The position numbers and the translations under genes were made by a program. Source: Exophiala sp. HKRS030 (lineage: Eukaryota > Ascomycota > Eurotiomycetes > Chaetothyriales > Herpotrichiellaceae). From it: a DNA stretch of 64,000 bases. Shown piece after piece: positions 33,001-42,246 of the stretch. The DNA lies in contig JAHWDD010000011.1 of NCBI GenBank assembly GCA_023897205.1, forward strand, positions 124,001 to 188,000, read 5' to 3'. The notes under the pieces are model-generated. The model saw only the letters and a program-made list of their open reading frames with translations, had not been told where the DNA came from and did not search any database. Positions within the stretch are counted from its first letter, which is position 1; the number at the start of each line of letters is the position of its first letter.

Positions 33001-34474
33001 CATACCGGATTCTCCATTCGCCGACTCTTTCATCTTGAGTGACGTTTCGGACACCATGTCGATTCAAAAATGTATATCGGACTGTGCTGGATTCGACTAT
33101 GCCGGGATTTACGACACACGATGTTTTTGTTCCCTGTACTCTGGATCACCACCTCGACAAGATTTTGTCACTTATCCGGACTCGGCGTGTGACACACCCT
33201 GTCCGGGTGATGACACTCAACACTGCGGTGGTATCGCGCAGTTATCTATGTCTGGTCGCTTTCGATTTGGAAAACGACAGATTCCGGAAGGTGGTGGTGG
33301 TGATAACAATACTATAGTTTTGATCACCACTTATAATAATACTTTCGCCGGTGGGGGTGGTGATGGTGTCGACACATCATCTAGTTCTTCTGCAATGACG
33401 ACGATGACGACGTCTGTCGGTACGGGTGGTTTGTCGACATCAGGACCACCAGGTATATCATCAAGCACACAGGCCCAAACCGGTACTCTCACAATCGTGA
33501 GTTCATCAGTAACAACAGGACGAACACACATCGATAGTGGGATATTGACTTTGACGTCAACGTCCGCCCTCGTTTCAACTTTGAGTACCTGGACCTCGAC
33601 ACCGACTACGATATCAACCATTTACACCACAATCTGTGACACATCTCCGACTCCGACAATCACCGTCCTTACCACGACGATTGTTTTGTTACGTTGTGGA
33701 TGTTGTACCGACCAACCTAGTCCTACCGTTCCTATGACCACCAAAGTTGTTGCTCTGGCAGGGTATCCTGCTGGTCTGGTGACTTCCACGGGGGTGTTGG
33801 TGGTGGTGGAAGAAGGACAATCACGGTCAGACGGTAAAAGTCGGGATGAATTTGGGGATATCGACAAAAGTGGTGAATTTCCAACGACGACAACTACACT
33901 GACAATCCCATGTACCGAATCAATTTCTTCACTCGCAAATGATGTACAAAAATGGTACTCTTCTGTTTCTGCGGATGATCGAGGAGGAGGAGGAGGAGGA
34001 GGAGGAGGAGGAGGAGGAGGAGGAGGAGGAGGAGGAGGAGGAGGTGGTGGTGGTCATCAATATCATCAACCTTATTCGTTTCCAATTTCTTTTCCGATGA
34101 CGACGGCAGCGGCCAAAACGGCAGCAGTGGTCACCACCGGTTCACCCGGTTCAACTACAAGGCCAGAAACCACGGTGACATTGACACTGACCATCGCACC
34201 CGTCGCTTGGTCGAATTCTAGCACCACCACCATCAACAACACCGACACCGACACCGACAACGGTTCTTCCACGATTACACACCTGGGATCTGGTGATCAC
34301 GACGACGATGAGGGAGACCAAAGTCGTGGCGACGCGATGAATACGGCCACTACTACTACTACTCCTTCTTCACCGCTTCATTCTTCAGCCGCTAGGCACT
34401 CGACTTGGGTGCAAGAGGCGTCGGTCGTGGTGATGATGGCCGTGGCGCTGCTGTTTGTTTTGGGTGCGTTGTGA
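30006..34474 (+). CDS. Cell-surface GH16 glucanase fused to PAN/apple-like and WSC domains, predicted GPI-anchored
   Basis: Five exons (30006-30170, 30250-30496, 30550-30643, 30704-30779, 30845-34474) give 1403 residues; splice sites are canonical and in phase. Order: signal peptide (about 14-31, [19 protein letters not shown]); GH16 domain (about 35-335) with catalytic motif GEIDIMEG (E150, E155); cysteine-rich PAN/apple-like domain (about 380-475, with [12 protein letters not shown] and KACYWKKDC); a Ser/Thr-rich stalk (about 475-900); WSC domain (about 905-995, [39 protein letters not shown]); a second Ser/Thr-rich part with 24 consecutive glycines; and a C-terminal hydrophobic tail (about 1386-1403) fitting GPI attachment. 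GH16 enzymes of this type cleave mixed-linked or beta-1,3-glucan; WSC domains bind wall glycans. Probably a wall-remodelling enzyme at the cell surface. The stalk is likely O-mannosylated (inference). Confidence 0.88.
33983..34042 (+). repeat. (GGA)20 coding microsatellite
   Basis: Twenty tandem GGA codons followed by four GGT codons (to 34054) encode 24 consecutive glycines in the C-terminal stalk of the GH16/WSC protein. The tract is an in-frame trinucleotide repeat and so can change length without breaking the frame. Confidence 0.95.
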
Positions 34475-35043
34475 TGTCGTTCTTTTACCGTTTGACGCGT
34501 GTGATGACTGTGTGATATTGGGCACTTTCTCGTCATGTCCGTATTAATGTCGGCATCCATTGTTTGGTCATGGAACTTTTGACACATGATGATACCTTTC
34601 AAGACTTAACCAGGAAACCGGTTTGGAAACGTTTTGATGAAGATTCTACATCGTTGCGTCTCTCCTCGTCAATCCGCACGAACTCCCGCCTAGATGAAGA
34701 AAATTCATGGTTTCGTATTCATTCTAGCTCTATCTGTTTGACTGTCCTGACAAAAGAGGGGGGAAACGCCGTGCAATGTCTAATTCAACCTGATCAGCAC
34801 TCGATCTGGTGGGAACAATGCCCTTGTCGACGCCCCAGGATGCATTTTGTTGGCCAACCCCAAATCCGAAACACCATCCGTCCAGTGCCAATGTGATTTT
34901 CGCAAGTCGTTTGAATTCTTGTTGGATTCTTCCGAAAGTAGGAACCGATTCTCTTTGTCCCCTTATCATACCAACACCTTGTGTTTTTGTTTCTTCTCGC
35001 CATGACGCCAAGGGTCAATGATCAATGATCAATGGTCGACACC
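34475..35043. other. Convergent 3' region
   Basis: Between the stop codons of the GH16 gene (+) and the F-box-like gene (-). No gene is seen. Confidence 0.45.
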
Positions 35044-36786
35044 TCAACCGGTACTGCATTTTGCCAAATGAAGTCCTTGACAACATTTCAAGACCACTTC
35101 ACTTTGTCCTTTCTTGTCATCTCTCGGATGTGGTTCTGCATGACACCAAACCCTTAAATCCTTCTGAGGTTCACCGTCATATCGAAACGCTCCAACTGCG
35201 ACTTTTCGTTCCCATTCACCAAACTTGACATCCAATACTCCGTCACCCGTGATCCGATCTCCAAACACGTGCTTCCAGACCTGATGGACGAATGGTGGAA
35301 TTCTCTTGGTTGAGACAGGTGGATGGAGGCTTGAGATATGATCATAAACGTCAAACTCTGCTGACGGGTCCATCGTCTCGAGGCTTTCCGAGTCCATCAA
35401 GCCACCGCATCCGTCAGGCGAGGGATCGTCATCACCGAGACCGTCCATGTCTTCGTCATAATCATCAACATCAGGATCGTCTTCCTCGTCTTCCTCATCA
35501 TTGTGCGTACGCACTCTGTTCACCATGTACATCAATCCGCAATCCATGTAGACTTGCAAGTAATTCAGGTTGAACAGCTTGACCTCGTCAAAAATCTCCT
35601 TGTACTCGTTCCATGCAAGATACTTCGACACGCGTTTCACATCAAACGTGAACCTGGAGAGCTTGGGGCATGACATGCGAATGGCCTTGAGCTTCTCGAT
35701 CGGCAATGGCTGCGGCTGACCATCCGGCATGATTTCCTCTTCTCGAACATGCAGTTGTAGATCCTGCAAAGTAGGACCATGATGGCTGAGGATGGTTTCG
35801 AGTCTGACCTTGCCCATCCAAGACCATAGACTCAGTGTTGTCAAAGGAGGACATGTGCCAATGTACTGTTCCACTGCGTTGGCAGTCTCGTCGGAACATG
35901 TAAAAGGGCTGAGGTTGAGACTGACAGATTTTAGATTTCGTAGGATCTCGGCTGCCTTGATGAAATACGAAGTGTGCAAAGGACCTCGGGTACATGAGAG
36001 TGTCTCTAGGCGCGACAAGTCTATGAACTGAGACCAGTACTCCAGCGTGTCTGCCGAGACAGGCCAACCATCGAGACAAAATTGACGAAGTGAAGTGTTG
36101 CGCTTCCTGCCTGATGTCGAATCTGTTCCGGCTTGCCACTTTCTCATCCGTGATGTGTGAATGTTGAACGAAGTGAGACTGGCAGACCTCAAATGCTTCG
36201 CAGTAGAGATCATGTGCTCGAACTCCTGGTGGCGATTGTCCCTTCCCAGATAGGTCTTGGGGATCTCCATTGTAAATTCAGTCACGCGGGATTGTGCCAG
36301 ACAGAGAGACTGGGACTCGCAGATTTGTGAAGCTTCCTCTGCGTCGATGTAGACTTTGAGATCGGTCCGTGGATGTCTCTTCTGTATCGCACGGATGAGA
36401 TCGCTTGGAGGGTAATTTCCGGTTTTGTAGGTCAGTGACTTGAGGTTGGAGGTGGCATCCAGCAACTCGATCAAGTGAGTCGTCGCCGGGCCATCGTGGA
36501 TGTCTTCAAAAGGAAAATCGCCCTTGGAGATGGTCAGATGTCGTAGTCCGCGCAGCCGATCTGGTGACAAGAGCTCTACAGGTCGATCGAAGTCATCGAC
36601 AAACTTCACGAGGCCACTGCTCCACTTGAGAGTCTCTCGTCGATACCGTACCAGTTCGACTGCAAAGTTGAAGGTCTTGTTGACTTGAGCGATGGCCGAG
36701 GTGGTTCGTGGTGATTCATCGTTCACGATTTGAAAGATGTCCGCGAGGATCTCGACATTGAGGTCTAGAATGCGTATGGAAGGCAT
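35044..36786 (-). CDS. F-box-like / leucine-rich-repeat-type protein
   Basis: A 580-residue single-exon protein. The N-terminus (LDLNVEILADIFQIVND, then AIAQVNKTFNFAVELVRYRR) has the F-box pattern of fungal substrate adaptors of SCF ubiquitin ligases, though it is degenerate. Irregular leucine-rich segments follow (LRGLRHLTISKGDF, LKSLTYKTG, LRNLKSVSLNLSPF, LTTLSLWSW, LKAIRMSCPKLSRFTF). An acidic insertion lies at about residues 425-455 (DEEDEEDDPDVDDYDED). The C-terminal 90 residues carry a Trp-rich conserved-looking part (HQVWKHVFGDRITGDGVLDVKFGEWERKVAV). Such adaptors recruit targets to Skp1-Cul1 ligases. The target is unknown, and Skp1 binding is inferred from the N-terminus only. Confidence 0.7.
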   Translation of the reverse strand: MPSIRILDLNVEILADIFQIVNDESPRTTSAIAQVNKTFNFAVELVRYRRETLKWSSGLVKFVDDFDRPVELLSPDRLRGLRHLTISKGDFPFEDIHDGPATTHLIELLDATSNLKSLTYKTGNYPPSDLIRAIQKRHPRTDLKVYIDAEEASQICESQSLCLAQSRVTEFTMEIPKTYLGRDNRHQEFEHMISTAKHLRSASLTSFNIHTSRMRKWQAGTDSTSGRKRNTSLRQFCLDGWPVSADTLEYWSQFIDLSRLETLSCTRGPLHTSYFIKAAEILRNLKSVSLNLSPFTCSDETANAVEQYIGTCPPLTTLSLWSWMGKVRLETILSHHGPTLQDLQLHVREEEIMPDGQPQPLPIEKLKAIRMSCPKLSRFTFDVKRVSKYLAWNEYKEIFDEVKLFNLNYLQVYMDCGLMYMVNRVRTHNDEEDEEDDPDVDDYDEDMDGLGDDDPSPDGCGGLMDSESLETMDPSAEFDVYDHISSLHPPVSTKRIPPFVHQVWKHVFGDRITGDGVLDVKFGEWERKVAVGAFRYDGEPQKDLRVWCHAEPHPRDDKKGQSEVVLKCCQGLHLAKCSTG

Positions 36787-37305
36787 GATGGATGGATGGG
36801 ACGTCCGCGTAGGACGACGAAAGAAGTTCTAGTCAGGTTTCATGTGATGGAGTGAGGTTGCGCAGGAACGAAGATGAGATGGAGAAAGACGAAACATTGC
36901 AAGGGCAGAAGTAAGAGAAAGACAGGTGAATTTGATTCAATACTCAGGCAGCTGTTTGTTTAGTTAATAAGAGACAAGAAAGGCAGAAGGTACTAATGTA
37001 AGGAACTTTGGCAGACAAGAGCACGTGACATCACCGCCCAAAAGACCATCTTCGTATTCTTATTCTTATTCGTATTCGTACCTGTGCAAATGTTCACAAG
37101 AATTGTAGATATCGGTCCTTAACCATGCAAAATCTAGATCTCATCTATGGATGCTTGTACTCCCAATAACCCATGCGGAATGTTCTTGAATTAATCAAAA
37201 CATCTATAAATAAAACCCCGGTTGAAACGCCGCGATAACCTGCAGTAGTAGTGAGCCTCTATCACATACTCTATAGCAAACCCCATTCAACCCTCGTCTA
37301 ACAGT
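36787..37305. other. Intergenic region
   Basis: Promoter of the F-box-like gene and 3' region of the kinase gene. A short TATTCTTATTCTTATTCG-like repeat occurs at about 37054-37078. No gene is seen. Confidence 0.45.
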
Positions 37306-39174
37306 CTAAAATTCATCATCGACGATGGCTTCATCCAACTCCGACAGCATCGATTCCTCAAGTAGACTGTGGCTTGCAACATAGCTGAATCCTCCAAAGG
37401 GATCAGACTTGCTCAATGTCCTGTTGTGTGGAAGAGGAACGGCATCTACCTCTCGCAGAGTAAACTCCTTTGAAAAGTTCTCAGCCAATTCCGGGTTGGT
37501 GACCAATGGTTTAATGGGTGGTTCCAATTCCCGTGCCTCTAATTTCTTCCAGTCGATCTTCCGGAAGAAGCGATGCTTTTTGATAACGTTGATATCGCTG
37601 GGGCCAACTCCAAGTCGCTTCTTGGGTTCCTTGCGCATGAGCCTGGTGAGAAGATCTTTGGCATCCGGCGACAGAAAGTAAGGAAGATTCAATTTTTGAT
37701 GCATGATGTTCTGTTGAATCTTGGTCCAGTTTCCACCGCCAAAGGGTGGTTTCCCCGTCATCAAATCACACGCCATGGCACCCAGCGACCACCAGTCGCA
37801 AGCTTTGCCGTAACCCGGACCCCAATCGGATTCATCCCAGCCTCGGATGATCTCAGGCGCCATGTATTCGATAGTCCCCACACCCAGGCTGTTACATCGA
37901 CTGCCGCCCGGAGTGCTTGGGTCAGGGACGGCTACTTTGCTGAGGCCAAAGTCGGTGAGAAGAAGATGACCTTCGGCATTCAAGAGGCAGTTCTCTGGTT
38001 TGAGATCGCGATAGATGACTCCGACAGTGTTGTGGAGGTAATCCAGTGCCAGAACAATTTCAGCAATGTAGAAAGATGCCACATCCTCGCTAAAGAACTT
38101 CTCCAACTCCAAGTGACGGAAGAGTTCACCACCGGAAGCGTACTCGAGGATCAGGTAGAGCTTCTCATGGTCCTGGAAGGCGTAATAGAGGTTGACGATG
38201 AAGGGATGACGATTGACCAATTCGAGGATGGTACGCTCTGACCTGGTCGACTCGATGCGTTTCTTGTGAATCTTGAGGAACGCCTTAGTGAGTTGTTTCT
38301 GCGCGAAGAGGCGTCCAGTTGCATTTTGTCTCACAAGGAGAACTGTTCCAAATGCGCCATCTCCCAAACATCGGATGGGGGTGAAGTCCGCCGCAGTCAT
38401 TTTGCGTGCGATCAGAGATGTGGCGCGTTGATCTGCATCCATGGCGATGGGGGATGCGGACGCAGGCTCGGTGTCAGCCAGAGACTGGCTGATGAAATCT
38501 TGGTCGATTTGGACATTGTAACTGACAATTTCTTCGGGTGTCTCGTCGGTTTGAGTATCCGATGCCGCACTGGCCGCGCTGCTGTTTGCTTCGGAGTCCT
38601 GATTATTACGGGCACAGGATGTAGATCGGCTCTGGCTTCTTGAATTCAAGGCGTCAAGCTGTGCTTTGAGACTGCTGATTCCGGGCGACTGTGGCCTCAG
38701 GCCGGGGCTGGCACCAGCCAACGCAGGTAGCCGTGGGATGGGTGACAAAACCCGAGGACTGTTCACCGAGACATCCGAATCCTCGGCGCCCGAATCAAGA
38801 GGAGTGAAGCCTCTTACAGTGCTGAGGGCCTGTGATGCTTCCGAGGTTCTTGTCTTGTTCTTCTTTTTCTTCCTCTTGGCGGCGGTTGTAGAAAGGATGG
38901 TGCTTCCCTTGATCTCTTGTCTTCCTCGTGGGGTTTCTATTCCACCCAGAGGACTGTCTGGGCCTCGATGGTTCGAAGTGGCCTTTCTGGGAGTGATCGG
39001 AGGGCTCTTTGTGCGAATAGGAGTGATTTCTGGCTCGTTGTCGGGGGCGTTGTTTCCAAGCGCGAGCGAATTCAACGCATCTTCCAGCTTTGTAGAAATG
39101 TCTGCAGTCGAACCAATGCCCCTATCCGCATCTTGGTATTTGTCCATGGCTATTTCAGTATGGCGAATGCTCAT
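37306..39174 (-). CDS. AGC-family Ser/Thr kinase, S6 kinase (Ypk3/Psk1) type
   Basis: A 622-residue single-exon kinase. The first 260 residues are disordered and Ser/Pro-rich with a KRKKKKNK basic patch. The catalytic domain starts at about 264 (FTPIRCLGDGAFGTVLLVRQ, glycine loop), followed by AQKQLTK (Lys), YRDLKPEN (about 388, catalytic loop with the AGC-typical Tyr), DFG (about 410), the T-loop Ser/Thr region, APEIIRGW and CDWWSLGAMACDLMTG. An AGC C-terminal extension follows, with the hydrophobic motif FGGFSYV at about 595, where the Ser is the expected TORC1-dependent site. The hydrophobic motif and kinase spacing match fungal S6 kinases (budding yeast Ypk3, fission yeast Psk1), which phosphorylate ribosomal protein S6 downstream of TORC1. 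The orthology call is from motif pattern, not alignment. No intron. Confidence 0.88.
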   Translation of the reverse strand: MSIRHTEIAMDKYQDADRGIGSTADISTKLEDALNSLALGNNAPDNEPEITPIRTKSPPITPRKATSNHRGPDSPLGGIETPRGRQEIKGSTILSTTAAKRKKKKNKTRTSEASQALSTVRGFTPLDSGAEDSDVSVNSPRVLSPIPRLPALAGASPGLRPQSPGISSLKAQLDALNSRSQSRSTSCARNNQDSEANSSAASAASDTQTDETPEEIVSYNVQIDQDFISQSLADTEPASASPIAMDADQRATSLIARKMTAADFTPIRCLGDGAFGTVLLVRQNATGRLFAQKQLTKAFLKIHKKRIESTRSERTILELVNRHPFIVNLYYAFQDHEKLYLILEYASGGELFRHLELEKFFSEDVASFYIAEIVLALDYLHNTVGVIYRDLKPENCLLNAEGHLLLTDFGLSKVAVPDPSTPGGSRCNSLGVGTIEYMAPEIIRGWDESDWGPGYGKACDWWSLGAMACDLMTGKPPFGGGNWTKIQQNIMHQKLNLPYFLSPDAKDLLTRLMRKEPKKRLGVGPSDINVIKKHRFFRKIDWKKLEARELEPPIKPLVTNPELAENFSKEFTLREVDAVPLPHNRTLSKSDPFGGFSYVASHSLLEESMLSELDEAIVDDEF

Positions 39175-39797
39175 ATTTCCTGATTATTTCTGTTGAGTTG
39201 CAATTCTGTTGTCCGTAAGGCTATTGTTTGGAGCCTCACTGATATATCTTCGACTCGCTCCGCGTGTTTACCGTCCGCCCTTGTTCAGGACGGACCTTGC
39301 GCCAGTAGCCAGGGCAGCCTGCAGGCGTCGGAGATGATTGCAGTGGGAGATTCAATCACATGGGAAGCCGCAACCAGGGAGCAAACGGCAGGAGAGCGCA
39401 AGACAGTTAGTGAAATATTGACGGCAGTTCGACCCATTGACGGTGAATATAGGGCGATGAGCAGTACGAGGTACTCGATACAATATAAGGATAGAATCCA
39501 CAAGGATAATAAGGGTGAAAGAATAGTCTTGCAGTTTGACGCGGGTTGAGAAGGTTGTGTCAGCTCCTTTAAAATCTGGGAAAATTAATTTCATGCCATT
39601 CAATTCGATCGCCGCAGCCAGCGAATCCAGCGAATCCCCCCGGATTTGCTCATCACGTGCGCGGCATCCGGGGGATTTTCACGACGGATGCGGAAGAACT
39701 TTCCTCCCGGATCCTCACAATAGACCCCAAGCCAGTATTGGGTACGGAGTACAGACATCTACTCATAGAAACAACAACAATAACAACATACACCAGT
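39175..39797. other. Intergenic region
   Basis: Kinase promoter and monooxygenase 3' region. One TACGGAGTA at 39743-39751 and two nearly identical GCGAATCC units near 39619-39636. No gene is seen. Confidence 0.45.
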
Positions 39798-41438
39798 TCA
39801 TGCGCCGATAACTACACCATTCGGCAGTTCCAAACCAATCGGCAATCCGTCCATCCATTTCCCTTGGTACTTCTCGCCTCGCCTCGCAGCCAGCTTTTCC
39901 TCAATATCCTGGTACATATCGTATCTGCCACCATAGTTAATCAGTGAGTCTGAAAGATTGCAAAGAGTACATACGAGTTCATCTCTTCTATCGTCAGTTT
40001 CTTCTTTTCATCTTCCACCTTGTACGTTGCAATGTTTTTGTTATTCGAGAAACCTTGATCGAGATTAGTCGACATCTTCCTGTTGAGTGGAACGCGCCAT
40101 CTTACCAATTCGCTCATTAATATTGTACGCAGCCTTTGCAGCAGCGGCCTGTACCCTCGTTGCTCGTGGCAATCGTATCTGGTCATAGACCGCGAGTGCT
40201 TCATAAATGTCTCCTCTGAAGAATTTCTTGCTAAAAAGAATCCCGAGTGCTGCGGCATCTTCAATGCCCATGCAGGCACCCTGCGACTGGTGAGGCATCA
40301 TCTGTATCCAGTCAGCTTCACTGATCTATGCTCATCTCCGGAGATTGGGCGACATACCGGATGTCCAGCATCTCCCAACAGACACACCATGTTCTTGTGG
40401 ATGTAGGGATAGGGGTTGCTACATCCCAGTCAGCAGGATGCACCACAACATGTCGTCAGCGAGAAAGAGCGGATCATCGACATCACATACTGTACCCACA
40501 GCCGCCATGGCCGAATTTCTTTGCCAATCTTGAGATGATTCAGGACATGCGAGTCCAATTCGGGGTATGGCGCCAAAAGCTCCTCGACAGGCCGATCGTC
40601 GCCACCCCATGTTTGAGTGGAATAATCACCCTTGTCCCGAGGGAAGAAGCAGTAGTACGACAATAATTTGCCGCCGTTACAGGGAGACAGTACGATCTTG
40701 TCCCATTTGCCCTCTTGACCACCCCAGTACTCCAAAGCACTGTCCTGTGAGTAATCGACAAATCCAAGTTTCACAGCCTCTTCCGTTGTAACGTTTGCAT
40801 GTAAACAACTTTGTTCCGACGGAGTCTTCTCAGGCTGAACTCCAATGATCCCGCGGACGACCGAGCCAATACCATCCGCGCCAATGATCAGATCATGTCG
40901 TGCAGTAACACCATTGCGAAACGTGATCGTTCCTGTCTCAAGGTTGATATCTTCACACTGGATATAATGGGATCAGTGCTTGTGTCCATACAATACGTAT
41001 AACAAATATTGAACTTACGGAATGATTGACCTTCAAGATTGCCGGCACACCCTCTCCTTGTTCTTGTAGGGCAGTATCTTTTAGCATTGAGTGCATATAC
41101 TGCCGGTGGAACATGTTGTACACATAGCCCCATCGTTCCTCGTAGTCATCCAGATCATACACACTCACGGGCTCGCCGGTTTTCCAGTCGCGGTTGATGA
41201 GCTTCTTGAGCACAACCGGGTCTCCTTTGGCGACATCCACATTCCATTCGTGAAGCCACCGTGTGCCATTTGCCGCACAGGATACCGAGGCGCCTACTTC
41301 TCCAGCAAAGTCGTGCTTCTCATAAATGGTAACATCATGGCCAGACCGACGAAGAGCGATGGCAGCCGACATGCCACCTATACCGCCGCCACAAATTCCG
41401 ACAGAAAGTCTGCGCCATGATTCTGAAATAGAGCCCAT
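39798..41438 (-). CDS. FAD-dependent monooxygenase, salicylate-hydroxylase type
   Basis: Six exons (41438-41019, 40957-40491, 40418-40358, 40301-40106, 40053-39975, 39924-39798) give 449 residues; every junction is GT..AG and in phase. The N-terminal Rossmann motif GICGGGIGGMSAAIALRRSG (about 14-33) binds FAD. The DG motif (GADGIGSVVRG, about 168) and the GD motif ([28 protein letters not shown], about 308-335) are both intact, as in flavoprotein aromatic hydroxylases. Such enzymes hydroxylate or decarboxylatively hydroxylate aromatic acids using NAD(P)H and O2; the substrate is not determinable here. The C-terminus ends ELPNGVVIGA. The start is unusual: in-frame upstream codons 41498-41439 read ITLDPKPITPGQSIPEPHIN without an ATG and resemble the N-terminus of related enzymes (see findings). 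Confidence 0.88.
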
Positions 41439-42246
41439 GTTGATATGAGGTTCAGGAATACTTTGACCTGGTGTGATGGGTTTGGGATCAAGAGTGATCT
41501 CAACGCTTCTTCGTATCGTGAAAGGTGAGATGGAATAGACCAAATAGTTGGCTCTCGAGATTATTTAAAAACCAATTCTGGATCTCAAGAAGCCGCCTTA
41601 TCAATAAAAATAATCCCACATGATGAAGGAGATCGAGCCATCGGCTGGTATCGTGCCCGCAGATGCCTTGTGGTTGCAAGCCGATTGAAGGGTGCATTAT
41701 CCGCCGTATGGCGGCTAACGTACCATCGGATGTTTTTGGGCTTCCCTTTGGTAACCGCCTCATTTGTATTTCTGATGGGACTATGTAGGATCATGTATGG
41801 ACCTCGAATGCTTGCCTAGCGACATCTCCCGCGGTCTGGAGCAGCTGTATGCTCTTCGCGTGTCTGCGTGGGGGGTGGGTATCTTTCCTAGGACGTGCGT
41901 CTTGGTTCCTGGAGCATGGAATAAAATGTACGACGGAGTCCAGAGACAGCATGGCGTACCAGAGAGATTGACTGGTAGATTGGCGAACTCCTATTGTCCA
42001 ACACCAGCCGATGAGTTCACGACTTCGACTGTGGAACAACACATACATGTGCAGCAGTCAGATCGTCTTTTGGTGTAGCAAAAAATACTCCAATTGCTGA
42101 GACCAATTTTCGTCATTTGAACTTCTCCGCATCTTCCATATTTTTTTTGTCGAAGGCGTCTCGAAATGTCCCTCGCCATCTTGGTTTTCATACTTAATCT
42201 TGACCATCCAGGGTGATTTTGCAGTTGTCCTCGTGTCTCATACGCC
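41439..42246. other. Divergent promoter region
   Basis: Between the monooxygenase (-) and NAF1 (+). A TATA-like TTTAAATAA lies near 41566-41574 on the minus strand. The first 60 bp next to the monooxygenase are an in-frame open stretch and may be coding. Confidence 0.5.

Noticed and set aside
27675..34474. MFS transporter plus GH16 gene as part of a catabolic or secondary-metabolite cluster
   Set aside because: No backbone enzyme, regulator or further tailoring gene lies next to them; neighbours are housekeeping genes.
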